Positions 53,296 to 62,272 of a DNA stretch of 64,000 nt are shown in pieces. The DNA comes from JAAYED01 sp040772225 (GTDB lineage: Bacteria > Chloroflexota > Anaerolineae > UBA1429): positions 1,178,001-1,242,000 of the forward strand of contig JAXGYO010000002.1 in the NCBI GenBank assembly GCA_040772225.1. The letters run 5' to 3'. The notes under the pieces were generated by a model. That model was given only the letters and a program-made list of their open reading frames with translations, was not told where the DNA came from and did no database searches. The translations under genes were made by a program, and so were the position numbers. How positions within the stretch are numbered: the first letter of the stretch is position 1; each line of letters begins with the position of its first letter.

Positions 53296-54522
53296 TCAGG
53301 GCATCAACTTGCGGAATAGGCTACGCAACCACCCTCTAACTGACCGATCAGCACGCAACACTGCCGGCTCTGACTTTTCGCTAGCCGCCTTCATCCCCCA
53401 GAGTAACAGACCAACTGCTGTCGCATAAGCCGGGTTGCTGATTGCTTCGACCACGCCATGCAGCCGGTGCGGGGTGCCCAGCCGCACTGGCATCTGCAAC
53501 TCCCGCGACGCAACCTCCCGAATGCCTCGCAGGTCCGCCGTGCCACCAGTTAACACGATTCCTGCCGGGAGCAGGTCCTCATATCCAGACCGCTTGATGT
53601 CGCGAGCGATGAGGCTGAACATCTCCGCCACTCTCGCTTCGACGATCTGGCAGAGCTCCCGCCTCGAGAGCTTGGCCATGTTCTCATGTCCGAACACCGA
53701 GAGCTCGATTACCTCGGCCTCGTCTACCTCGTTTGGAACGGCATGCGCGTAGCGCACCTTGGCCTCCTCTGCGGAGGTAAAGGGCGTGCGCAGCAGCAGT
53801 GCAATATCGTTAGAGATGTGATTTCCGCCCAAGTCAAAGACCATCGTCTCCCAAACACTGCCTTCCAGATAAGTCGCCAGATCGGTGGTCCCTCCGCCAA
53901 TGTCGATCAAAACCACGCCCATCCGGCCTTCTTCCTCGTTGAGCACCGCGAGCGCTGAGGCCAGAGGCTGAAAGACCGACTCGACAACCTTGATCTGGTT
54001 GCGCTCGACACAATGCTCGAGGTTCTGGATGCAGGTCTCTGAACCTGTGACGATGTGCGCCTCGACCTCCAGACGGTAGCCCATCAACCCGATCGGGTTC
54101 TTGATGCCCGCCTGCCCATCGATGATATACTCGCGCGGAATCGTGTGCAGGATACGCCGGTTATGCGGCCTGGCGATGGCCTCTGCATCCTCCATCACCC
54201 GCTCAATATCCTCACGATCGACGGGGCGATCTCCCCTGCCAATCGACACCGCTCCCCGGCTGTTCTGTGAGGAGATGTGGCTGCCACTGATACCCAGGTA
54301 GGCCTCGGAAATTGTATAGTGGGCCATGTTCTGGGCTTTGCGCACCGATTCCTCGATCGAGCGCGTGGCAATATCGACGTCCGTAATGACGCCCCGGCGT
54401 ACCCCGCGGGAGGGCACCACGCCCATGCCAATCACATTCAGCAGACCATTCTCCCCTACCCTTCCGATCAGGGTGCAGATCTTGGTCGATCCAACATCGA
54501 TTCCTGCGATAATGCGTTCCAC
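53296..54522 (-). CDS. ftsA: Cell division protein FtsA, 408 aa
   Basis: The actin-like protein that anchors FtsZ to the membrane. GIDVGSTKICTLIGRV near residues 7-22 is phosphate 1, the 1C domain follows, VLIDIGGGTTDLATYLEGSV near 205-224 is phosphate 2, and PAGIVLTGGTADLRGIREVA the adenosine site. The C-terminal SVRGWLRSLFRKLMP is the amphipathic membrane-targeting helix. It is 29 bases upstream of ftsZ. Confidence 0.98.
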   Translation of the reverse strand: MERIIAGIDVGSTKICTLIGRVGENGLLNVIGMGVVPSRGVRRGVITDVDIATRSIEESVRKAQNMAHYTISEAYLGISGSHISSQNSRGAVSIGRGDRPVDREDIERVMEDAEAIARPHNRRILHTIPREYIIDGQAGIKNPIGLMGYRLEVEAHIVTGSETCIQNLEHCVERNQIKVVESVFQPLASALAVLNEEEGRMGVVLIDIGGGTTDLATYLEGSVWETMVFDLGGNHISNDIALLLRTPFTSAEEAKVRYAHAVPNEVDEAEVIELSVFGHENMAKLSRRELCQIVEARVAEMFSLIARDIKRSGYEDLLPAGIVLTGGTADLRGIREVASRELQMPVRLGTPHRLHGVVEAISNPAYATAVGLLLWGMKAASEKSEPAVLRADRSVRGWLRSLFRKLMP

Positions 54523-54536
54523 GCTGAACGTGCCTC

Positions 54537-55337
54537 CTAGCCCGAACCCATCTTGATGGCAGGGCGTTGCTCATTCTTTAGATCTATATAGACCACCTCT
54601 GCGCTCTCGGTCGCCAGCGCAGCCGTGAGCTCACGGAGCACTGCCACCTTGTACGCGGGGTTGCCATCGGAACCGAGATAGACAGGCCATCGTTCTGTGG
54701 TAACAAAGACGATAAGCCCATCTTCAAGAGTGTACTCGAAATCGCTCACGGCGGGCAGCGCTGCAATCGTCTCGCGTACATACTCCCAGGGAACGCCAGC
54801 AATCCTGCTTCCGATCGAAACATCCAGACCGCTCCGGTCGTGCACGATAGGCAGCTCGCCGTGCCCCCCGGCCAGGCTCAGCACACGCCCGTCGTTATCA
54901 AGCCACCAGTAGCTTCCCTGTCGCTCCCAGAGTAGCATGGCGCTCTTTTCTGTCACCTGGATAGTCACCCGGTCCGGCAGCCTGGTCTGTACGCGAACCC
55001 GATCAAAGCAGCCAAAGCGTGCCGATAGCTCCGACGCCACTGCGCGGCTGTTCAGTAAAAAGATCGGCCTGCCAGCGAGTCCCGCCTCGGCGATAATCTC
55101 TTGCTCGTCGACCAGCGTTGCCCCCTTGACAGCGACGCTCCGCACCTGAAAGCGATCGTCCCAGAGGAACACCCCCAACAGCACGCAGGAGAGCAGCAGC
55201 AGAAAGATGCTCGCGGCCCAGCCGGAGCGCGGCGAGGTATTTCGGTCTGCGCCGGAATTTCCGCCGTGAACCGTCAGGGCGTCGGCCATGCGTCGTGTCT
55301 GTGAACGTGTTGTCCGCCTCTGTATGCGTCTAGCCAT
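54537..55337 (-). CDS. ftsQ: Cell division protein FtsQ/DivIB, 266 aa
   Basis: A single-pass divisome protein. A basic cytoplasmic N-terminus (about residues 1-40) leads to one helix near 41-60, then a POTRA domain: FQVRSVAVKGATLVDEQEII near 68-87, and VRVQTRLPDRVTIQVTEKSA. A beta domain ends it. It is placed between ddl and ftsA, as expected. Confidence 0.93.
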   Translation of the reverse strand: MARRIQRRTTRSQTRRMADALTVHGGNSGADRNTSPRSGWAASIFLLLLSCVLLGVFLWDDRFQVRSVAVKGATLVDEQEIIAEAGLAGRPIFLLNSRAVASELSARFGCFDRVRVQTRLPDRVTIQVTEKSAMLLWERQGSYWWLDNDGRVLSLAGGHGELPIVHDRSGLDVSIGSRIAGVPWEYVRETIAALPAVSDFEYTLEDGLIVFVTTERWPVYLGSDGNPAYKVAVLRELTAALATESAEVVYIDLKNEQRPAIKMGSG

Positions 55338-55345
55338 TCGTCATC

Positions 55346-56458
55346 CTAATGGTCGAACTCGTAGCGTGTCTGCGAGCGGTCTTTGTCCTCGCGCCGCTCG
55401 ATCGCAAGCTCAATCAACCGGTCCAGTAACTGCGGATAGGGCAACCCGCTCGCTGCCCACAGCTTGGGGTACATGCTGATCTCGGTAAATCCCGGTATCG
55501 TGTTCAATTCGTTCACATACAGCGCGCTCGAGAGCCGGTCAAGGAAAAAGTCCACGCGTGCCATCCCTGCGCAGTCGATCGCTGTGAAGGCACGTATCGC
55601 CAATGACTGGACCTCACACGTTTGCTCCTCAGAGAGCCGGGCAGGAATCTCGAGCCCGGAGGCATTGTCCAGGTATTTGGCGCTATAGTCGTAAAACTCA
55701 TTGGACGGAATGACTTCTCCTGGCAGGGAAGCGATCGGGTCATCGTTGCCCAGCACGCTGCACTCAATCTCGCGGGCATCGATGCCTGCCTCCACGAGCA
55801 CTTTGCGGTCAAAGCGCGCGGCCAGATCCAGTCCCTGACGGAGTTCCTCGCGATTGTGGGCCTTGGCCACGCCCACGCTGGAGCCTGCGTTGGCAGGCTT
55901 GGTGAACACCGGATACGCCAGTCTGGCCTCTATCTCGGCGAGAACCCTGTCCGGCTCTGATAACCAGCTCGAGCGCAGCACCGGCACATAGTCTACGATG
56001 GGCAGACCATGGGCCTTGAGCACCGCCTTTTGGACGATCTTGTCCATGCCAACGGCGGACCCCAGCACACCTGCTCCAACATAGGCCAGGTCTGCGAGCT
56101 CGAGCAGCCCTTGTACCGTACCATCCTCCCCGTAGGTCCCATGCAGCACGGGGATCACCACATCAACCACGGGGAAATGTGCGTTGGCCGTGCCCGGTAC
56201 CAGTTCTCGCCCGCCCTGCACGGCGGGCAAATCGTGGTTCGCGAGTTCGCCGGGCAGAGCCAGGCCGTCCTCACCTGCTGCCAGCAACGCCATCGGATCG
56301 CCCTGCGCAATCCAGCGTCCAGAGCGATCGATCCCAACGGGATAGATCTCATACCTGGATTTGTCCAAAGCGTCCATCACGGAGCGGGCGGACGCGAGGG
56401 ATACCTCGTGTTCACCAGATCGACCGCCGAACAGCACCGCGACCCGAATCTTGGCCAT
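55346..56458 (-). CDS. ddl: D-alanine--D-alanine ligase, 370 aa
   Basis: Makes the D-Ala-D-Ala dipeptide of the peptidoglycan stem. VAVLFGGRSGEHEVSLASAR near residues 6-25, HGTYGEDGTVQGLLELADLA, KPANAGSSVGVAKAHNREEL, EFYDYSAKY (the tyrosine loop of true D-Ala-D-Ala ligases rather than D-lactate ligases) and NELNTIPGFTEISMYPKLW. I chose the ATG at 56458; the frame runs upstream to 56587 but overlaps murB. The 8-base gap suggests coupling. Confidence 0.96.
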   Translation of the reverse strand: MAKIRVAVLFGGRSGEHEVSLASARSVMDALDKSRYEIYPVGIDRSGRWIAQGDPMALLAAGEDGLALPGELANHDLPAVQGGRELVPGTANAHFPVVDVVIPVLHGTYGEDGTVQGLLELADLAYVGAGVLGSAVGMDKIVQKAVLKAHGLPIVDYVPVLRSSWLSEPDRVLAEIEARLAYPVFTKPANAGSSVGVAKAHNREELRQGLDLAARFDRKVLVEAGIDAREIECSVLGNDDPIASLPGEVIPSNEFYDYSAKYLDNASGLEIPARLSEEQTCEVQSLAIRAFTAIDCAGMARVDFFLDRLSSALYVNELNTIPGFTEISMYPKLWAASGLPYPQLLDRLIELAIERREDKDRSQTRYEFDH

Positions 56459-56465
56459 CATCCGC

Positions 56466-57434
56466 CTATGCCTTCCCTGATGAGGATGGGAACACTGGCA
56501 CTTGATCGCTCCATTCACCAATAAACTGCACCTCTGGCTCGAGCCGTTGGGCAAAATCACGCCAGACCCTCTCTTGAATGTACTCAATCAGCGCTGCGAT
56601 CTCGCGAGCTGTGGCTCCCCCGGCATTCATAATAAAGTTCGCGTGTCGATCCGAGACCTGTGCATTGCCCATGCGGAACCCTTTGAGCCCTGCCTGTTCG
56701 ATCAAAAAACCCGCCGGATACTGCTCAGTGCGCATAAAGGTGCTTCCCGCACAGGCGCCGCCCGGCGTGTGCGCCAGACGCTGCTCAGTGACCTGACGAG
56801 CCCGGTCCCGCAGCTCCCTTACGTCTGCCCGCATCAACTGGAGACGCGCATCGAGTACAACCGTGCGTGGCCCCGCCAGATCTTCCCGCTTGAGCACACT
56901 GGCCCGATAGCCGTACCGAAGCCAGTCACGAGAGACTCGTGCTGTGTGCCCGTCGCGATGGCAGAGCAGCGCGTCGATGAGGACATCGCCGATATAACCC
57001 CCATAAGCACCGGCATTGCCCACCACAGCGCCGCCCAGCGTCCCGGGAATACCTACGCCCCATTCCAGACCGCCCCAACCTCTCTCGACGGCCTCCCTGG
57101 CGAGCTCACAGAACAGGCAGCCTGACTCTGCTTCAAGCACGCCATCATCACCAAAGGTGTATCGTTGGCACGCGTTGATGATCACGAATCCTCGAATGCC
57201 GCGATCGGATACCAGCACGTTTGTGCCGCTGCCCAGTACCATGTAGGGAATACCTGTTCGATTGGCTATCCTCACCCAATCGACCAATTCTTGCAGACTG
57301 CGGGCGGTTGCCAGCAAGTCTGCAGGCCCCCCCACAGCAAAGGAGGTGTGTCGCGACATGGGAACGTCAGTTGCGACGCGCCCGCCGTATCCGGCACCTT
57401 CCATTAACTCTCTGAAGCGTTGCAGCGCGTTCAT
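56466..57434 (-). CDS. murB: UDP-N-acetylenolpyruvoylglucosamine reductase MurB, 322 aa
   Basis: Reduces UDP-GlcNAc-enolpyruvate to UDP-MurNAc with FAD and NADPH. RHTSFAVGGPADLLATARSL near residues 28-47, VLGSGTNVLVSDRGIRGFVI near 67-86, GIPGTLGGAVVGNAGAYGG for FAD, GYRASVLKRE, the catalytic serine in CAGSTFMR near 230, and the glutamate in LEPEVQFIGEW. Its ATG overlaps the murC stop by four bases. Confidence 0.96.
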   Translation of the reverse strand: MNALQRFRELMEGAGYGGRVATDVPMSRHTSFAVGGPADLLATARSLQELVDWVRIANRTGIPYMVLGSGTNVLVSDRGIRGFVIINACQRYTFGDDGVLEAESGCLFCELAREAVERGWGGLEWGVGIPGTLGGAVVGNAGAYGGYIGDVLIDALLCHRDGHTARVSRDWLRYGYRASVLKREDLAGPRTVVLDARLQLMRADVRELRDRARQVTEQRLAHTPGGACAGSTFMRTEQYPAGFLIEQAGLKGFRMGNAQVSDRHANFIMNAGGATAREIAALIEYIQERVWRDFAQRLEPEVQFIGEWSDQVPVFPSSSGKA

Positions 57435-58825
57435 GGTGTTCGCTCCCGGAGCGCTTCCAGCACACGTTCACCGATCAGGTAGCCGTCACCGGCCCCAAGG
57501 GTGATCAGCACATCCCCTGGTGCAAGCCGGTCCAGCAAATAGGCTTCCACCTCGGTCAGAACACCGATGTGGCGCACTGCGGGATGATCGATGGCGGCAA
57601 CCAGCCCCATTGCATCGGCGGCGCCGTGCACCTCGCGGCTTCGCGCAGCATACACATCGGTGATAATGGCCTCATCGGCATCCTTCAGGCAGGTCCGGAA
57701 AGAGTCCCAAAGGGCCTGCAACCGGCTAAAGGTGTGAGGCTGAACAACCGCCCACAGCCGCCGGTCAGGGTACCTTTGCCGCGCGGCAGCAAGTGTCGCG
57801 GCGATCTCCGTCGGATGGTGCCCGTAATCATCGATCACCGCCACGCCCCAGGCCTCACCCTTGAGCTCAAAACGACGCCGCACGCCAGCGAACGCTGCCA
57901 GCGCGTCGCATGCAGTGATCATCGAAACGCCACAACGCTGTGCAACAATCAAGGCTGCCGCGGCGTTCAGCGCGTTATGTACACCGGGCAGGGACAACGA
58001 GCAGCAGGTCAGAGGCTGCCCGCCAGTGAAGAGCTCGAAATCTACGCCGCCAAAAGCGTTAGCGGCAACGTTCGCTACCACATAGTCAGCAGACGGATCC
58101 GTCCCATATGTGATGACACCGGTTCGATCAACCCGCTCGGCGAGCAAGCGCCGAACCTGCATCCCGTCCACACACGCGACAATCGATCCGTCTGGCCGGA
58201 GCCTGTCCAGGAACACACTGTAGGCCTCGCGCATCTCGTCGATATCGGCAAAGCAATCGGGATGGTCCATCTCGATGGTGGTGACAACCGCGATTTCGGG
58301 ATCCAGGCCGTGGAACATGCGACCGTACTCATCGGCCTCGATGACGAACCAATCACGAGACCCACCCGAGGCATTGGTGCCCAGATCCTGAAGAATGCCC
58401 CCCACAATAAAGCCGGGATCGAGCCCCGCCGCACGAAGCACCGCGACGATCATTCCAGTGGTCGTCGTCTTGCCATGCGTCCCCGACACGGCGATTGTCC
58501 GGTCGTCCTTTAGGAGCGTTTTGAGGAACTCTCTACGCTCCAAGACGGGCAGCCCGGCCGCGGCCGCAGCCGCGATCTCAGGATTGCTCGCGGGCACGGC
58601 CGAAGACACTACGACCATGTTGGCACCGGCCACGGCACCGGCACAGTGCCCGATCGTCACTCTGACACCAAGATCTATGAGAGCGTCGGTAATCTGCGAC
58701 GCGCGCAGATCGGACCCGCTGACCTGATGCCCTCGCATGACGAGCACACGGGCGATTGCCGAGAGGCCAATCCCCCCAATGCCGATCATGTGGATGTGTT
58801 CGGGCACGTCAGCAAACAGCTGCAT
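57431..58825 (-). CDS. murC: UDP-N-acetylmuramate--L-alanine ligase MurC, 464 aa
   Basis: Adds L-alanine to UDP-MurNAc. HIHMIGIGGIGLSAIARVLV near residues 10-29 is the UDP-binding Rossmann site, ATP binding is AVSGTHGKTTTTGMI near 108, EADEYGRMFHGL and TTIEMDHPDCF are the centre, and DDYGHHPTEIAATLAAARQR the C-terminal domain. The ATG at 58825 has AGGGG four bases upstream; a longer frame reaching 59005 overlaps the cvpA gene and is rejected. Confidence 0.97.
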   Translation of the reverse strand: MQLFADVPEHIHMIGIGGIGLSAIARVLVMRGHQVSGSDLRASQITDALIDLGVRVTIGHCAGAVAGANMVVVSSAVPASNPEIAAAAAAGLPVLERREFLKTLLKDDRTIAVSGTHGKTTTTGMIVAVLRAAGLDPGFIVGGILQDLGTNASGGSRDWFVIEADEYGRMFHGLDPEIAVVTTIEMDHPDCFADIDEMREAYSVFLDRLRPDGSIVACVDGMQVRRLLAERVDRTGVITYGTDPSADYVVANVAANAFGGVDFELFTGGQPLTCCSLSLPGVHNALNAAAALIVAQRCGVSMITACDALAAFAGVRRRFELKGEAWGVAVIDDYGHHPTEIAATLAAARQRYPDRRLWAVVQPHTFSRLQALWDSFRTCLKDADEAIITDVYAARSREVHGAADAMGLVAAIDHPAVRHIGVLTEVEAYLLDRLAPGDVLITLGAGDGYLIGERVLEALRERTP

Positions 58826-58833
58826 TGTCCCCT

Positions 58834-59394
58834 CTAGCGGATCACACGAGCGATGATCAGCGCCACCGCAAGGTAAAAGAGCCAACTCTGCCCCAGCAGT
58901 AGAGGCTGTCCCAGCAGGTTCAATGGCAGATATGCCACAAGAGACTGGGCAGTGCCGGACAATCCCTCCACTGAGAATCCAAGAAACGGCAGGGCATAGT
59001 CCCATCGATCCAAATAGTACCAGACGGAACCGGCGATGAGATAGCCGTTCACCGCTCCAGTCAGCAGCCCCAGCACCAACCCAAGCACACCATAGAGGCG
59101 CTCGCCACGAAAGGCCAGCGTCTCACCTGCATAGGAGATGAATGCAGCACCAAGTATCACCAGAACAAAGAACCAGGTCTGGATCGTCTCCGCAGTTGTG
59201 CCCTGCGTTCCATCCGCCGCGGGAGCCACAACGCGAGCGATGCCCTGCTCCAGCAACGGCTCCAACAGAAAAAGCGCCAGCAGCACGATCAGCATGAGCG
59301 TCGTCACACCGAGTTCCCTCAAAAAGCCTCGCACGACGCCAATCAGCGCGAACAAGATCACCAGAGACCCGAAAAAGACTTCTATAGGTGCCAC
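58834..59394 (-). CDS. CvpA-family membrane protein, 186 aa
   Basis: Four hydrophobic segments and the N-terminal LIGVVRGFLRELGVTTLMLI near residues 17-36, the G-x-x-R-G signature of CvpA (PF02674), which is linked to colicin V production and envelope stress. ERLYGVLGLVLGLLTGAVNG is the matching later segment. It lies between murG and murC beside a second CvpA-like gene. The stop is 8 bases before the murC ATG. Confidence 0.8.
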   Translation of the reverse strand: MAPIEVFFGSLVILFALIGVVRGFLRELGVTTLMLIVLLALFLLEPLLEQGIARVVAPAADGTQGTTAETIQTWFFVLVILGAAFISYAGETLAFRGERLYGVLGLVLGLLTGAVNGYLIAGSVWYYLDRWDYALPFLGFSVEGLSGTAQSLVAYLPLNLLGQPLLLGQSWLFYLAVALIIARVIR

Positions 59395-59403
59395 AATGCC
59401 TCC

Positions 59404-60021
59404 TCAGCCGGGTCCCCGGGAGCGTCCCGAGGCAGTGTACAGGCCAAAGGCAATCAGCACGACGACCAGTACAATAAAGAACTGTACGCGAAAGGTGCCG
59501 CCGTCGAAAGTATTCTGTACCTGCTCCGTCGAGAGCTGAATTAGCGCGATCGGCTCGGGGAATAGAATCGGCAGCAAGAAATAGACGATCGCCACGCCGT
59601 TCAAAGTCCCGACCGCGAACCCGAGCGCCCCGTCCAGAATGCCGCTTCGGGCTCGGCCGAATCGCGCTGTCAGGAGATAGGCCACCAGAATGATAGCGGA
59701 AAAGAGCCCAACCTTGAGCATCTCGCGATTACGCTCGGATTGGATCAACTCGGGCGTCCCCCGAATCTCACGCCAGACGGCGGTTGGATCCTCCGCACCT
59801 AGCCCCCCTTCGCGGGCAAAGCGCAGCAGGTAGCCGAAACGATTGATCGGCGCCACCAGTGAATCGGTAAACAGCCCCACTATGGCGATCGCCGCCAGCA
59901 AGAGAAGCAATACGGTGAGTTCCCGGCGCACTCCGCGCCTGTACCCGATGAGGCCGAACACACCTGCCACACAGGCAATCAACAGATACTGGTTGATGGT
60001 CCAGGTAGCGACGTTTCCCAC
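59404..60021 (-). CDS. Second CvpA-like membrane protein, 205 aa
   Basis: A polytopic protein with FGLIGYRRGVRRELTVLLLL near residues 22-41, again the glycine-arginine-rich CvpA entry, and SGILDGALGFAVGTLNGVAI near 130-149. The GTG at 60021 lies right after the murG stop with GGGGGAG eight bases upstream; the frame extends upstream into murG, which I reject. With the preceding gene it forms a tandem pair. Confidence 0.7.
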   Translation of the reverse strand: MGNVATWTINQYLLIACVAGVFGLIGYRRGVRRELTVLLLLLAAIAIVGLFTDSLVAPINRFGYLLRFAREGGLGAEDPTAVWREIRGTPELIQSERNREMLKVGLFSAIILVAYLLTARFGRARSGILDGALGFAVGTLNGVAIVYFLLPILFPEPIALIQLSTEQVQNTFDGGTFRVQFFIVLVVVLIAFGLYTASGRSRGPG

Positions 60022-60022
60022 G

Positions 60023-61126
60023 TTAGCCGCTCCCCCCGACACGAACAAGACAAGCTGCCAGACGATCGGCGGCGTCAGGAACTGCGATGGCCCGCATCGC
60101 AACGGACATCGTAGCCAGCCGTTCTTGATCGCTGAGCAGGGAACGCACCTCCGCTACCAGTAGCGTGTCCAGCTCTGCATCCGGCAGAACGATCGCACCG
60201 CCGCGGTCTTTCAGAAATGCGGCATTGACACCCTGATTGGGTCCCGCATGGGGATAGGGCACGAGGATGGCCGCCAGGCTTGCCGCCGGGAACTCGGCCA
60301 GAGTGGACGCCCCTGCCCGTGCAACCACGAGATCGGCGGCGGCGAGGGCATCGGCCATCTCCCCGTGCAGATAGCCATAAAGATGATAGTCCGATCGCTG
60401 CTGCTCGCTCAGCTGGGCCGTGCGCCGGCTAAGCTCCTCCAGGTCGCCGGGACCGCTCACATGCACCACCTGCGCCAGGCTCAAGAGCTCTGGCAGGTGG
60501 CGACTGACCGCCTCGTTGATCGAATGAGCACCGCTGCTGCCGCCAAGCACAAGCAGGACGTAACGGCCCGGATCCAGGCCCAGCCGGCTGCGAGCTTCGT
60601 CCCGATTAACCTCTAACACGTCCTGCCGCACTGGATATCCCGTCACGATTACCTTGTGTGGATCAAAGTACTGTGCGACTGAATCAAAGGATACACACAC
60701 ATGCGTGGCAAAGCGGGCCAGCAATTTGATCGCGAGCCCGGGCTCCATATCGGGCAAGTAGATCACCACAGGCACGCGGCCCAACCAGGCCGCCAGCGTC
60801 AAAGGCGCGGTCACATAGCCCCCCGTCGAGAACACGACATCCGGTTTCCACTGCCAGACGAGCCTTCGCCCCTGCACAATGCCCTTGAACAGACTGACGG
60901 CACTGCCGATCACCTGCACCGGCGAGCGCCCCCGCAGGGCCCCCGTACTGATTGGCCAGAAGGCGATCCCATGGCGCCCGACCAGATCCTCCTCCACGCT
61001 ATCAGGCCTCCCCACCCAGGCAACCTGAATGTCGGCCGCACTCTCCCAAGCCAGGAGCCTGTCGATCACGGCGAGAGCCGGGTAGACATGTCCGCCTGTC
61101 CCGCCCCCGGTAAAGAGAATCCTCAT
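60023..61126 (-). CDS. murG: UDP-GlcNAc:lipid I transferase MurG, 367 aa
   Basis: Makes lipid II from lipid I at the inner leaflet. The lipid/substrate loop FTGGGTGGHVYPALAVIDRL near residues 5-24, FSTGGYVTAPLTLAAWLGRV near 99-118, LVLGGSSGAHSINEAV near 171-186 and RAGASTLAEFPAASLAAILV with PYPHAGPNQGVNA in the C-terminal nucleotide domain. Its ATG overlaps the ftsW stop by four bases. Confidence 0.97.
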   Translation of the reverse strand: MRILFTGGGTGGHVYPALAVIDRLLAWESAADIQVAWVGRPDSVEEDLVGRHGIAFWPISTGALRGRSPVQVIGSAVSLFKGIVQGRRLVWQWKPDVVFSTGGYVTAPLTLAAWLGRVPVVIYLPDMEPGLAIKLLARFATHVCVSFDSVAQYFDPHKVIVTGYPVRQDVLEVNRDEARSRLGLDPGRYVLLVLGGSSGAHSINEAVSRHLPELLSLAQVVHVSGPGDLEELSRRTAQLSEQQRSDYHLYGYLHGEMADALAAADLVVARAGASTLAEFPAASLAAILVPYPHAGPNQGVNAAFLKDRGGAIVLPDAELDTLLVAEVRSLLSDQERLATMSVAMRAIAVPDAADRLAACLVRVGGSG

Positions 61127-62262
61127 CTCTCCCCCGGTCTGGACCGCTGTCCGCTACGCGAGATATTCAGCAAAATGCCTACAGAGCCCAACGCTGCGAC
61201 CAGTGAGGACCCGCCATAGCTCATGAAGGGAAGCACCGTTCCTGTCACAGGAGCCGAATTAGTGGCCACTGCGATACTGAGCACGGCTTGAAAGGCGATC
61301 CAGCTCACCAGTCCGATCGCCAGCAGCCTGCCATAGACATCCGGCGCATTGCGAGCAATGCTGAAACCGCGCCAAACCCACAACGCGTAGAGACCGATCA
61401 CGGCGACAGCGCCCAGAAAGCCAAATTCCTCGCCGATGATCGAAAAGATAAAGTCTGTGTGTGAAAAGCGCCCCAGGTACATCTTCTGCTGGCTCTGGCC
61501 CAGTCCCACGCCGCTAAAACCTCCCAGTGAAAGGGCCCGCAACGATTGCAGGATCTGATAGCCCTTATCAGTCGGATCGCTAAAGGGACCGGCAACCCAG
61601 ATCTCGTATCGCTCGGCGCCATAGCCCAGCAATATCACTGGGATGCCGACGATAAGGCCGCCAAACAGAAGGTACAGCACGACGTGCTTCATGTTGGCGC
61701 CAGCGACAAAAAACATCACCGAGGCCGTCACAACGAGCAAGAGCGCGGTCGAATAGTCGGGCTGCATCGCGATCAGCGCTGCCAGAGCACCCAGAATGAG
61801 CAGATAGGGCGCCGTCCCGACACTGAACTGCTTGATCTGCTCACCGCGAGACTCTAGCCAAACGGCGATGTAGATAATCGCCCCGATCTTGGCCGCCTCC
61901 ACAGGCTGAACGGATCCGTAGATGACCACATCACCGGCGCCGCGCGTCATCGCCACCCAGCGCCCCACAAAGGCCATAACGAGCAGCGTAATGACTGTGA
62001 CAACCATGATCGGGATGACCAACCGCTTGTAGATGTGATAGTCAACCAGCCACCCGACAATCAGGGCGAACATCCCAAAGCCCGCGAAACGGAGCTGCTT
62101 CATAAAGTGGTAGGTGGGACCCGTCACATCCGCCCAACCCATCAGATGAAAATGATAGGAGGAGCTATAGACCATCACCAGCCCCGTCGCCAGCAGGGCG
62201 ACGGCGATGAGAAACATGCCCCAATCCGTTCGTGATAACCGGCGCGTCAACCCAGTGAACAT
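61123..62262 (-). CDS. ftsW: Lipid II polymerase FtsW (SEDS family), 379 aa
   Basis: A SEDS glycosyltransferase that polymerises lipid II at the septum. About ten helices; VMVYSSSYHF near residues 30-39, AMQPDYSTALLL near 163, QKMYLGRFSHTDFIFSIIGE near 246-265, and PFMSYGGSSLVAALGSVGIL near 343-362 are SEDS marks. The ATG at 62262 has GAGG seven bases upstream; a TTG one codon earlier is in frame. Confidence 0.96.
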   Translation of the reverse strand: MFTGLTRRLSRTDWGMFLIAVALLATGLVMVYSSSYHFHLMGWADVTGPTYHFMKQLRFAGFGMFALIVGWLVDYHIYKRLVIPIMVVTVITLLVMAFVGRWVAMTRGAGDVVIYGSVQPVEAAKIGAIIYIAVWLESRGEQIKQFSVGTAPYLLILGALAALIAMQPDYSTALLLVVTASVMFFVAGANMKHVVLYLLFGGLIVGIPVILLGYGAERYEIWVAGPFSDPTDKGYQILQSLRALSLGGFSGVGLGQSQQKMYLGRFSHTDFIFSIIGEEFGFLGAVAVIGLYALWVWRGFSIARNAPDVYGRLLAIGLVSWIAFQAVLSIAVATNSAPVTGTVLPFMSYGGSSLVAALGSVGILLNISRSGQRSRPGER

Positions 62263-62272
62263 CAACTATCCT

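Noticed and set aside
56459..56587. N-terminal extension of ddl
   Set aside because: Overlaps the end of murB and has no similarity to Ddl; the family starts at KIRVAVLFGG.
58826..59005. N-terminal extension of murC
   Set aside because: Overlaps the CvpA-like gene, and MurC proteins begin near the HMIGIGG motif.
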